DNA of 13,510 bases from Burkholderia gladioli (GTDB lineage Bacteria > Pseudomonadota > Gammaproteobacteria > Burkholderiales > Burkholderiaceae): the NCBI GenBank assembly GCA_009914575.1, contig WNEB01000022.1, positions 1 to 13,510 of the forward strand, read 5' to 3'. Of the stretch, positions 6,328 through 13,384 are shown one piece after another. Under the pieces are notes generated by a model that was given only the letters and a program-made list of their open reading frames with translations, was not told the origin of the DNA and did no database searches. The translations under genes and the position numbers were made by a program. Within the stretch, counting starts at the first letter, position 1; each line of letters opens with the position of its first letter.

Positions 6328-7767
6328 GAGGCGCTCGATCGGTTGACGGAAACGGAAGCCGCGACGGCCCGGCGCGCGGCGACGATGCGACGATGCGACG
6401 ATGCGTTCGGCGTCGTCGCCGAGATCCCACCAGAGGCCGGCCATCACGCCGAGCGCCTCGCGCGCGACCGAAGCGAGCAGATGCTCGTTCGGCGCATGCT
6501 GCGCGCAGGCCGGATACGAATGCGGCACCCACAAGGTGGGCAACCCCAGCGTGTCGGCGAACACGTCGTTCGGCACGGTGCCGCCGAGGTTCGGCAGCAG
6601 CGCGGGCTTCTTGCCGGTGGACGCGCGCAGCGAGGCGAGCGCCCAGTCCACCCACGGATCCTCGGGGTCGAGCCGCGTGGCCGCGGCGCTTTGCGTGACG
6701 CGCACCTGCACGTCGTCGAAGCCGTGCTTCGCGAAATGCGCGTCGAGATGCGCGGCGGCCTGCGCGGCATCGGTGCCGACCACGTAGCGCAACTGGCAGG
6801 TGGCCTTCGCGGTGGCCGGGATCGCGTTGACCGGCGCGTCGGGGTTGCCGGTGCGGAACTCGAGCACCTCGAGCGTGTTCCAGGCGATCACGCGCTCGGT
6901 CGGCGTCAGGCCCGGCTCGCCCCAGGCGGGGTCGATGGCCGGCGCGTTGTCGTCGCCGCCAAGCTCGATGTCGGCCAGCCCGCGGCGCACCGCGTCGGAC
7001 ACGGGCGGCGGGCGCAGCCCGTCGACGGCGATCGCGCCGCGCCGGTCGCTCATGCTGGCGATGGCGTGCGCGAGCACCGTGCCGGGGGCGCGCAGCACGC
7101 CGCCCCAGTTGCCCGAATGATGGCCGCCGTCGCGCAGCGCCACCGTCAGTTCGATCGTCACGCCGCCGCGCGAGCCGAGGAACAGCGTCGGGCGCTCGGT
7201 CGACACGCGCGGCCTGTCGGAGGCGAGGAACAGGTCGGTCGCGAGCGCGTCGCGTTCGGCCGCGCACACGGCGTCCAGCCCCGGCGAGCTGATTTCCTCG
7301 CCGGTCTCGAAGATCACCTTCACGTTGAAGCCGAGCTTGCCGCCGCGCGCGTCGAGCACGGCCGCGAGCGCGGCGAAGTTGATCGAGTGCTGGCCCTTGT
7401 TGTCGGCGGTGCCGCGACCGTACCAGCGGTCGCCGTCCACCGTGACCGTCCACGGCGCGAGGCCAGCGTACCATTGATCGTCGTGGCCGCGCACCACATC
7501 GCCGTGGCCGTAGGTCAGCCCGATGGGCAGCGCGGGGGCCTCGATGCGCTCGGCGATCAGGAACGGCGCGCGCGCCGCGTCCGGGTTCGCCGCCAGCCTA
7601 GACGTGAAGCCGAGCGCGGCCAGCGCAGGCGCGATTTCGTCGCTCAGGTAGGCGTGCAGCGCATCGGCCTGCGCGGCGTTCTGGCTTTCGGTGCGAAACG
7701 CGACGCGGCGCGTCAGGTCGGCGAGCAGACGGTCGGAATCGTAGTGATCGAGCGCGCGCTCGATCAC
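6328..7767 (-). CDS. M20-family metallopeptidase (dipeptidase/aminoacylase-like), reads into MFS gene
   Basis: About 455 conserved residues from a GTG at 7767. The metal-site motifs of M20 peptidases are all present in order: GHGD (His88, Asp90), ADNKG (Asp122, bridging), ETGEE (Glu157 catalytic, Glu158 metal), ASD (Asp184) and HAPNEH near the C-terminus. Members are cytosolic di-zinc enzymes that cleave dipeptides, N-acyl amino acids or related amides; the substrate is not determined. The lid-domain motif DGGHHSGNWGG is also visible. Two oddities: the GTG lacks a ribosome binding site, while an ATG at 7802 has a good AGGAA site but is out of frame by one base across two runs of five C; and the C-terminus has no stop before the MFS gene. 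I infer an ancestral product ending in the TGA that overlaps the MFS start. Gene order (divergent LysR, M20, MFS) suggests an operon for uptake and hydrolysis of one substrate. Confidence 0.87.
6379..6402. repeat. Tandem octamer repeat (GCGACGAT x3) at the M20/MFS junction
   Basis: Three exact copies of GCGACGAT followed by a partial GCG. It lies where the conserved part of the M20 protein has ended. Eight is not a multiple of three, so each gain or loss shifts the M20 frame. With three copies the M20 frame runs into the MFS gene. With one or four copies it would end at the TGA that overlaps the MFS start codon (ATGA at 6324-6327). With two copies it would run on in another frame. Confidence 0.9.
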
Positions 7768-7923
7768 CTGCTGGCGGGGGCGGGGGACTGGCTGGCCGTC
7801 ATCGGGGTTCCTGGCAAGGCGGGTGTGAGAGGAAGTCCGGCCAGTCTAGAAACGCCATTAATTCTCAACAATTTCAAAAATTGGTTTTAAACTTGCCGAA
7901 ATGGCAATGCAAGGAGAGCGACG
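7768..7923. promoter_or_regulatory. Divergent control region between M20/MFS operon and LysR gene
   Basis: An AT-rich island at about 7855-7893 stands out in very GC-rich DNA. It contains a perfect dyad CAATTT-CAA-AAATTG (7869-7883), a plausible LysR-type binding site, which in this family often lies in the shared divergent promoter. For the LysR gene, TAAACT (7888-7893) with TCAACA (7865-7870) at 17-base spacing is a possible weak sigma-70 promoter. The ribosome binding site AAGGAGA at 7911-7917 belongs to the LysR gene, and AGGAA near 7809-7813 to a minus-strand ATG at 7802. Binding and promoters are inferred from position and sequence only. Confidence 0.5.
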
Positions 7924-8823
7924 ATGCTGCACGGGATCGCGCTGAAATATTTCGTCGAGGTCGCGCGCACCGGCTCGCTGGCCGCGGCGTCGGAAACGCT
8001 GCATGTGGCGGTATCGGCCATCAGCCGGCAGATCAGCAAGCTGGAGCAGGATCTGGGCGCATCGCTGTTCGAGCGGATGCCGCGCGGCATGGTGCTGACC
8101 CGCTCCGGCGAACTGCTGGCCGAACATGCGCGGCGCGTGTTGCTCGAGGCCGACGCCGTGATCGGCGAAATCTCGGCCGGCGCGGCGCAGGGCAGCGGCC
8201 TGGTGCGGATCGCCTGCACCGAGGGCTTCACGCGCTCGTTCCTGCCGGGCGTGCTCGCGCGCCACCGCGCCGGCGCGCCGAACGCGCGCTACGTGCTGCG
8301 CGCGGGCACGCCGGCGCAGGTCGAGCACTGGGTGGCGACGGGCGAGGTGGATATCGGCATCGCGTTCTCGAGCGGCAGCGCCTCGCCCTCGCACGTCGAG
8401 TACGCGGTCGGCATGCCGGTGCGCGCGCTGCTCGGGCCGACGCACCCGCTCGCCTCGCACTACCGGATCACGCTGGCGGATCTGCAGGCCTACCCGATCG
8501 CGCTGCTGGAGCGCAGCACGACGGTGCGCCAGTTGTTCGACCTGTGCTGCTCGGCGCGCGGCGTGCGGATCGAGCCGCTGCTGTCGAGCAATAATTCGGC
8601 GGCGTTGCACGCGTTCGCGGCGCTGACGGGCGCGATCACGCTCGGCAGCGAGGTGTCGCTCAAGGGGCGCGCCGGCGGCAAGGCGCTGATCGCGCGACCG
8701 ATCGACGAGCCGCTGCTGAACCAGCGCATGCTCGAAGTCACGACAATGCGCGAACGGCGCCTGCCGGTGGTGGTGAAGGACCTGCTGGCGGTGCTGAAGC
8801 GCGAACTGGGCGACGAGGGCTAG
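7924..8823 (+). CDS. LysR-family transcriptional regulator
   Basis: 299 residues from an ATG at 7924 with AAGGAGA 6 bases upstream. Residues about 3-62 form the LysR winged helix-turn-helix: LKYFVEVARTGSLAAASETL, then VSAISRQISKLEQDLGASLF and LTRSGELLAEHA. Residues about 90-295 are the effector-binding domain, with IACTEGFTRSFLPGVLARHR at its start. The length is normal and nothing is broken. It diverges from the M20/MFS genes with a 156-bp shared control region, the classical arrangement for a LysR protein that senses a substrate and controls the neighbouring uptake and catabolism genes. The effector is unknown. It is convergent with the VOC pseudogene 30 bp downstream. Confidence 0.94.
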   Translation: MLHGIALKYFVEVARTGSLAAASETLHVAVSAISRQISKLEQDLGASLFERMPRGMVLTRSGELLAEHARRVLLEADAVIGEISAGAAQGSGLVRIACTEGFTRSFLPGVLARHRAGAPNARYVLRAGTPAQVEHWVATGEVDIGIAFSSGSASPSHVEYAVGMPVRALLGPTHPLASHYRITLADLQAYPIALLERSTTVRQLFDLCCSARGVRIEPLLSSNNSAALHAFAALTGAITLGSEVSLKGRAGGKALIARPIDEPLLNQRMLEVTTMRERRLPVVVKDLLAVLKRELGDEG

Positions 8824-8853
8824 CCTGCGGCCGCGCGGCGCCCCGCCCGCGCG

Positions 8854-9352
8854 TCAGGCCGATTGCGGCGGCATGCACTGCGCCATGCCGGCGCGGATCT
8901 GCTCGGGCGTCAGATCGCGCTGGTGCGTGGCGACCGACCAGCGATGGCCGAACGGGTCCTCCAGCTGGCCGTAACGGTCGCCCAGAACATGTCGGTAACC
9001 GGCATCGTGAGCCTGGCACCAGCCCCCACGGCGCGTGCGACCACCGCATCGACGTCCTCCACGTACAGATGCAGCGTGACCGGCGTGCCGTTCAGCCGCT
9101 GCGGGCCGAGCGCGCCGCAGCCTTACATTTCGTCGGTCAGCATCAGCGCCGAATCGCCGATCCGCAGCGAGGCGTGCATCAGCTTGCCGCCCGGGCCGGG
9201 CAGCCGGCTCGTTTCGACCGCGCCGAACGCGGCCTGTAGAACGCGATCGCATCGACCGCGCCCCGGCAGATCAGATGGGGCGTGAGGGTGTGCATGCCCT
9301 CGGGAATCGGCTTGACGGCGGACTGGGCGGGGGTTGGGGCTTGGGCGAACAT
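8854..9352 (-). pseudogene. VOC-family (glyoxalase/PhnB-like) protein, inactivated
   Basis: The minus strand from the ATG at 9352 (AAGGAG upstream) begins MFAQAPTPAQ, then KPIPEGMHTLTPHLICRG and AIAFY, the start of a PhnB-like vicinal-oxygen-chelate protein. Near 9235 one base is missing (FY followed by GCCGCGTTCGG in another frame). The restored frame continues VETSRLPGPGGKLMHASLRI and GDSALMLTDEM and then meets TAA (9123-9125), probably a CAA-to-TAA change. It goes on through LNGTPVTLHLYVEDVDAVV to MPVTDMFW, where a second base is missing near 8983, before DRYGQLEDPFGHRWSVATHQ and a normal end at 8854. Repairing the two deletions gives 167 codons, the usual family size. Three independent lesions mark it as decayed. 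MITE copy B lies 111 bp upstream of its start. Confidence 0.9.
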
Positions 9353-9463
9353 GATGCGGCTCCTTGGGTGGATGTGCCGGCGGCGCGGCGGACGGCGCGA
9401 CTTCGCGCGCATGTCTTCACGACGCGCAACGGCAGCCGGAATCGACATCGCCCTGAAAAAAAT

Positions 9464-9726
9464 GGCTCTCTTGAAATTTGAGTGGGTGAAAAGGGCCGCC
9501 GGGGTACGAAAACCTACGTCGCAAAACGGTATCTCCCCACCCCTAGCCCCGCCCCAAGGCGGGGAAGTCCTCGCCGCCGGACGGGCTCGGGGCCAGGCGG
9601 CGCAAGGCTTTGCCTGGCCAGAGCCCTCAAGCGTGCTCGTAGATTTCTCCGCATCAAGAGTTCGCTGCGCCGGGCTTCGCCCGCCCTTGACCCGGAAAAT
9701 CCACCCACTCGAAATTCAAGAGAGGC
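9464..9726. mobile_element. MITE copy B (ISL3-type ends, 263 bp) with perfect 8-bp target duplication
   Basis: 263 bp, beginning GGCTCTCTTGAAATTTGAG and ending with the inverted GCCTCTCTTGAATTTCGAG. It is flanked on both sides by AAAAAAAT (9456-9463 and 9727-9734), a perfect 8-bp direct repeat; 8 bp is the duplication size of ISL3-family elements. There is no transposase inside. Together with the ends, which match the ISL3 element at 260-284 in 21-22 of 25 positions, this supports a non-autonomous element moved by an ISL3 transposase. It has the opposite orientation to copy A. The first ~175 bp are identical to copy A; all differences lie in the last ~90 bp. Confidence 0.93.
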
Positions 9727-9784
9727 AAAAAAATGTCGGTTATCGTGGAGGCCCGCCGGTGGATAGTGCTTGCGCCAGCTAAAG

Positions 9785-9867
9785 TTATCCACAGTTTTTG
9801 TTGGCAACTCTGTGGATATCCGGCACCCGCTCCAGCCAAGGCATTGATCGGACAAAGGATTTTTCCG
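9785..9867 (+). repeat. 83-bp interspersed repeat, copy 4, with inverted DnaA-box-like pair
   Basis: TTATCCACA (9785-9793), a 17-base spacer containing TTGTTGGCAACTC, and TGTGGATAT (9811-9819). The tail has CCAAGGCATTGATCGGACAA and ends ATTTTTCCG. It has the same length and orientation as copies 1 and 2, about 6.3 kb away, and begins 59 bp after MITE copy B. Confidence 0.82.
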
Positions 9868-9969
9868 GGCTCTCGGCGCGCTCACCAATGCGTCACACCG
9901 CACATACGCGGGATCGGACCCTGTTCCGTACCGGCGACCGGCCAGGCCCGCCAACCCCCGCCACAGCGA

Positions 9970-9994
9970 GAAAGCCCCGGAGACCCGGGCTTTC
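9970..9994 (-). terminator. Probable terminator of the small gene at 10049
   Basis: An 8-bp stem GAAAGCCC/GGGCTTTC (9970-9977 with 9987-9994) closes a 9-base loop, with further pairing possible inside. It lies 55 bp after the stop of the 84-residue gene. On the minus strand it is followed by CTTTCTC, a weak U-tract. 9868-9969 and 9995-10048 hold nothing I recognise. Confidence 0.6.
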
Positions 9995-10048
9995 CAGCGC
10001 GTCGAACGGACCGCACCCCGAATTCGGGCCGTATCGAACGCCGTTCGT

Positions 10049-10303
10049 TCAGGGCCGTTCGAGCCCGCCCATCAGTTCCGTGGCCTTGTCGCGCAACGCC
10101 TCGTAGCCGGCGCGCGCATGTTCGGGCAGATCGGGATCGCCGATCAGCGTGCCGAGCGTCTCGACGAGGCTGAACGCCAGCCCGCGCGCCGCGCCGGCCG
10201 CGATCGACTGCGATTCGACCGAGGCATGCAGATGATCGACGGCCGCTTCCATCTGTTCCAACTGGGCCTCGCGCGTGTCGCCGGGCCGGGGATCCTGGGT
10301 CAT
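10049..10303 (-). CDS. Small uncharacterised acidic protein (84 residues)
   Basis: Starts at the ATG at 10303, which has a very good GAGGAGGTGG ribosome binding site 6 bases upstream; a longer frame from 10390 lacks this. The product begins MTQDPRPGDTREAQLEQMEA, is soluble and mostly helical in appearance, with a hydrophobic AAGAARGLAFSLVETLGTLI centre and GYEALRDKATELMGG near the end. There is no signal peptide, membrane segment or known motif, and I do not recognise the family. It lies 147 bp downstream of the debranching-enzyme gene on the same strand, but a strong hairpin separates them, so it may have its own promoter. The ribosome binding site and codon usage make it a likely real gene. 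Confidence 0.75.
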   Translation of the reverse strand: MTQDPRPGDTREAQLEQMEAAVDHLHASVESQSIAAGAARGLAFSLVETLGTLIGDPDLPEHARAGYEALRDKATELMGGLERP

Positions 10304-10404
10304 GATTGCCACCTCCTCGTTGTGATCCGGCGCGCCGCGAACGGCGGCGCGCCATTGCCTATCGTGCCTTACGGAATGCTTTCGCGCCATCGGTGCGTTC
10401 CGCG

Positions 10405-10441
10405 GCGCGCGCCTGCGCGTTGATCTCGCGCAGGCGCGCGC
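10405..10441. terminator. Perfect 15-bp hairpin after the debranching-enzyme gene
   Basis: GCGCGCGCCTGCGCG (10405-10419) pairs exactly with 10427-10441 around a 7-base loop. It begins 9 bases after the stop codon of the minus-strand gene upstream. No U-run follows on either strand, so it is not a textbook intrinsic terminator. It could pause or partly terminate transcription, or protect the 3' end of the message. Confidence 0.55.
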
Positions 10442-10450
10442 CGCATCCGC

Positions 10451-12721
10451 TTACAGCGCCGCAACCACCTTCACGCGTCCGCTGCCGCCCTGCGCCGACG
10501 CGATCACCTGCCCGTTGACGCGGCGGAACGTCAGCGACACTGTGTCGGCGCCCACGCTCAGGTTGTCGAGTTCGAGCCAGTCGATGCCTTCGGGCAGCGC
10601 GGGCCGCTCGATCCGCACCTCGCCGCGCGCCGCGTCGACGCTGACGCCGAGGCAGGCCTGCAGCATCATGAACGGCGAACCGGTCGCCCAGGCTTGCGGC
10701 AGGCAAGCGACCGGGTAGGCGGTCGGCGATTCGCCGCGCCGGCGCGGGAAGCCGCAGAACAGCTCGGGCAGCCGCATGTCGAAGCTGACCGCTGCCTCGA
10801 ACAGCGCGCGCAACAGCTCGGTGGCGGCGGTTTTATTGCCGTAGCGCGCAAAACCGCGCGCGGCCAGCGCGTTGTCGTGCGGCCAGACCGACCCGTTGTG
10901 ATAGGCCATCGGATTGAAGCGCGGCTGGCCCGCCGCGAGCGTGCGCACGCCCCAGCCGGTGCGGAACAGCGAGGAATCGAGCGTGCGCGCCACCGATTCG
11001 CCGCGGCCTGCCTCGGGCAGGCCGAACGCGAGCAGGTGGCCGGCGTTCGACGCCAGCACGCGGCACAGCTCGCCCTTGCCGTCGAGCGCGATCCCGTAGA
11101 AGCCGGCTTCCGGCATCCAGTAATGTTCCTCGACGACCTCGCGCAGCTTGCTCGCGCGCGCCGCGTAGTCGGCCGCGCGCTCGGCCTCGCCGCGATGCCT
11201 GGAGAACGTCGCCATGGCATCGAACGCCGCGCAGGCGTAGGCCTGCACCTCGACCAGCGCGATCGGGCCTTCGGGGAAGCGGCCGTCGGCGTGGAACACG
11301 GAATCGTGGCTGTCCTTCCAGCCCTGATTGGCGAGCCCGCGCTCCGAGGTCTTCTGATAGTCGAGCACGCCGAGCCGGTTGCGGTCGCAGGCGCGCATCA
11401 CCCAGGCGGTCGCGCGGTCGAGCGCGGGCCAGAGTTCGTCGATCAGCGCGGTGTCGCCCGTCTGTTCGAGATAGGCGCCGGCCAGCACGACGAACAGCGG
11501 CGTGGTGTCCACCCCGCCGTAATACAGCGCGAACGGCACCTCGCCGTTGGCCGCCATCTCGCTGCGGCGGAATTCGTGCATGATCTTGCCCGGCTCGGCG
11601 TCGCGGAACGCCGATGCCTCCAGCGCCTGATGCTTGGCCAGGAAGCGCAGCACGCCGCGCGCCAGCGACGGCTGCAGCCACAGCATCTGCAGCGAGGTGA
11701 TGATGGCGTCGCGACCGAACGGCGTGGAAAACCACGGAATGCCAGCGTACGGATAGGGGCCGGTGTCGAGCTGGGTGGTCAGCAGGCCGAGATCGGCCAG
11801 CGAGCGGTCGAGCCAGGCGTTGAACAGCGGATTGCCGGTGCGCACGCGCGCGATGGTGCGGCGGCGCTCGCGCATCTTGCGGTGCACGCCCACCAGCGCG
11901 CGGCGCAGGCCGGGCCGGCCGGCCTTGGCCAGCGGCTGCTGCGGCTCGGCCGGCTCGCCGTCGAGCTCGATGCGCGCCTCGACCGTCAGGTAGATCGACA
12001 CGCAGGCCTGCGCGGCGATCGTCAGCGTGTAGTCGGCGCGATCGGGCGTGAGGCGCACCGGCGCCGGCGAGAAGCCGATCCGCACGGTGCGCGTGACGTC
12101 GTCGAGGCCGTCGTAGCGCAGCTTGACCTGGCCCGCGTCCACCGCCGGCGCGGCCACCGTGCCGCGCCGCTCGCGCGGCGTGCCGCGCACTTCGAACATG
12201 TCGAGGAAATCGGACGAGAACGAGATCGACAGCGGCACTTCGGCGTCGGTCGTGCCGTAGTTGGTCAGTGTCAGCGCTTCGTAAAGCACGTTGTCGGCCA
12301 GCACGCGCGTGCGGTCGATGTGGATCACGCCCTCGGGCATTTCGTGGCCGCCCAGCGGCGGCAACGGCCGGTTGGTCAGGTGGGCGGTGAACGAGGCGTT
12401 GTCGGCGCTGGTCGCGCCCGACAGCAGCGACGGCGCGCGGCCGCCGAACGTCAGGCGCCAGCCCGACAGCACGCGCATGTCGTCGACGAACAGGCCGTCG
12501 TCGTAGCCGGAAATATCGCCGAGCGTATCGCTGACGACGAACGCGTCGCCGGATTTCAGCACGTGCTGGCTGCCGCGCACGGGCTTCTGCGAAACGGGTT
12601 CGGGCGTGATGAACGGCGGCGCGCCGACCGGATCGGCGGGCGGGGCGGAAGAAACAGGGGATGTTGCGACGACGGCCTCGTCGGCCGACGGGGAAGCGGG
12701 ATGAGCTTGCGTTCCGGGCAT
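10451..12721 (-). CDS. Amylo-alpha-1,6-glucosidase / glycogen debranching-type enzyme
   Basis: 756 residues from the ATG at 12721, with an AGGAG site 5 bases upstream; an in-frame start 23 codons earlier lacks support. Residues 1-50 are a Pro/Ala/Ser-rich low-complexity lead. Residues about 52-250 match the beta-rich N-terminal debranching domain: VLKSGDAFVVSDTLGDI, GLFVDDMRVLSGWRL. From about 285 comes the (alpha/alpha)6-barrel glucosidase domain: YAGIPWFSTPFGRDAIITS (325-343), KIMHEFRRSE, YYGGVDTTPLF, GWKDSHDS (467-474) and MAYHNGSVWPHDNALAARG (605-623). Such enzymes hydrolyse alpha-1,6 branch points or related glucosides in glycogen and storage-sugar metabolism, in the cytosol. The exact substrate is uncertain, and no glg or tre genes are in view. 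It looks intact. The next upstream feature, 141 bp away on the same strand, is the mreB pseudogene, which is unrelated in function. Confidence 0.9.
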   Translation of the reverse strand: MPGTQAHPASPSADEAVVATSPVSSAPPADPVGAPPFITPEPVSQKPVRGSQHVLKSGDAFVVSDTLGDISGYDDGLFVDDMRVLSGWRLTFGGRAPSLLSGATSADNASFTAHLTNRPLPPLGGHEMPEGVIHIDRTRVLADNVLYEALTLTNYGTTDAEVPLSISFSSDFLDMFEVRGTPRERRGTVAAPAVDAGQVKLRYDGLDDVTRTVRIGFSPAPVRLTPDRADYTLTIAAQACVSIYLTVEARIELDGEPAEPQQPLAKAGRPGLRRALVGVHRKMRERRRTIARVRTGNPLFNAWLDRSLADLGLLTTQLDTGPYPYAGIPWFSTPFGRDAIITSLQMLWLQPSLARGVLRFLAKHQALEASAFRDAEPGKIMHEFRRSEMAANGEVPFALYYGGVDTTPLFVVLAGAYLEQTGDTALIDELWPALDRATAWVMRACDRNRLGVLDYQKTSERGLANQGWKDSHDSVFHADGRFPEGPIALVEVQAYACAAFDAMATFSRHRGEAERAADYAARASKLREVVEEHYWMPEAGFYGIALDGKGELCRVLASNAGHLLAFGLPEAGRGESVARTLDSSLFRTGWGVRTLAAGQPRFNPMAYHNGSVWPHDNALAARGFARYGNKTAATELLRALFEAAVSFDMRLPELFCGFPRRRGESPTAYPVACLPQAWATGSPFMMLQACLGVSVDAARGEVRIERPALPEGIDWLELDNLSVGADTVSLTFRRVNGQVIASAQGGSGRVKVVAAL

Positions 12722-12862
12722 TGCGACTCCTGGCTGCTGCGGTCCACGGGGAAACTGGTGCTGGCGACTGCTTGCACCCCGATTCGCCACAGCATAGGCC
12801 AGAACGGCCCGGGTTCGCAGTTTCGCGCCGCCCCGGTCATGCGGCGCGAAACGCGTGCCGGA

Positions 12863-13384
12863 TCAGTGATCGAGATCCATGACGAGGCGCCCCATCGCCA
12901 GCCCGGCGCCGCGCACCGCGCAACTGTACGGCTGCTCGGCCACGCGCACGGCCAGCCCGGTTTCGTCGAACAGGCGGCGGTCGAGGTGAGCAAGCAGCGC
13001 GCCGCCCCGGTCAGCACGATGCCGCGATGCGCGACATCGGTGATCAGCTCGGGCGGCGCTTTCTCGAGCACGGCCTTCACCGCGCTGACGACCTGGTTGA
13101 GCGGCACCGTGAGCGCCTCGGCCACGTCGTGATTGGACAGCTCGATGGTGCGCGGCAGGCCGTCCTCCACGCCGCGCCCGACCGCGCGCATCGATTCGCG
13201 CGGCACCGAGCCGCTCGCCGAACCGATGTGCTTCTTGACGTGCTCGGCCGTCTGCTCGCCGAGCATGACGTTGTAGAGGCCCGGCACGTGATTGATGATG
13301 GCGTCGTCGAACTGGTCGCCGCCGACGCGGATCGAGTGCTGATACACGGTGCCGACGAGCGACACCACGCCGACTTCGGTGGTG
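12863..13384 (-). pseudogene. MreB-like rod-shape protein paralogue, truncated and frameshifted
   Basis: The minus strand from 13384 reads TTEVGVVSLVGTVYQHSIRV, GGDQFDDAIINHV, YNVMLGEQTAEHVKKHIGSA, SGSVPRESMRAVGRGVEDGL, PPELITDVAHRGIVLTG: the C-terminal half of an MreB actin homologue, which polymerises under the inner membrane to guide wall growth. The expected VLTGGGALL nucleotide-site loop is broken by one missing G (run at 13005-13008). With that base restored, the frame continues through HLDRRLFDETGLAVRVAEQP and AVRGAGLAMGRLVMDLDH to a TGA at 12863-12865. Upstream, homology stops at 13384, inside the GGGTTEVG phosphate-binding motif, where insertion-sequence DNA begins. The usual mreCD neighbours are absent and the sequence differs from the main mreB, so this is a second copy. 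The two lesions make function very unlikely. Confidence 0.88.

Noticed and set aside
5881..7890. Long plus-strand open frame opposite the M20 peptidase and MFS genes
   Set aside because: It is a composition shadow of conserved genes, with no family motif.
3155..9726. Composite transposon bounded by the two MITEs
   Set aside because: The outer flanks (CTAGATGT and AAAAAAAT) do not match, while copy B has its own matched pair, so B inserted alone.
3155..9726. Inversion between MITE A and B as the cause of the fadD break
   Set aside because: A single crossover would have separated the two halves of the copy B target duplication, but they are intact.
9482..9766. Peptides encoded inside the MITE copies (including a PPLAPPQGG-like stretch)
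   Set aside because: They lie within the element, overlap in several frames and lack ribosome binding sites; structure explains the open frames.
10694..13132. Plus-strand open frame of about 800 codons opposite the debranching enzyme
   Set aside because: Same reason: antisense to a clear enzyme and no recognisable domain.
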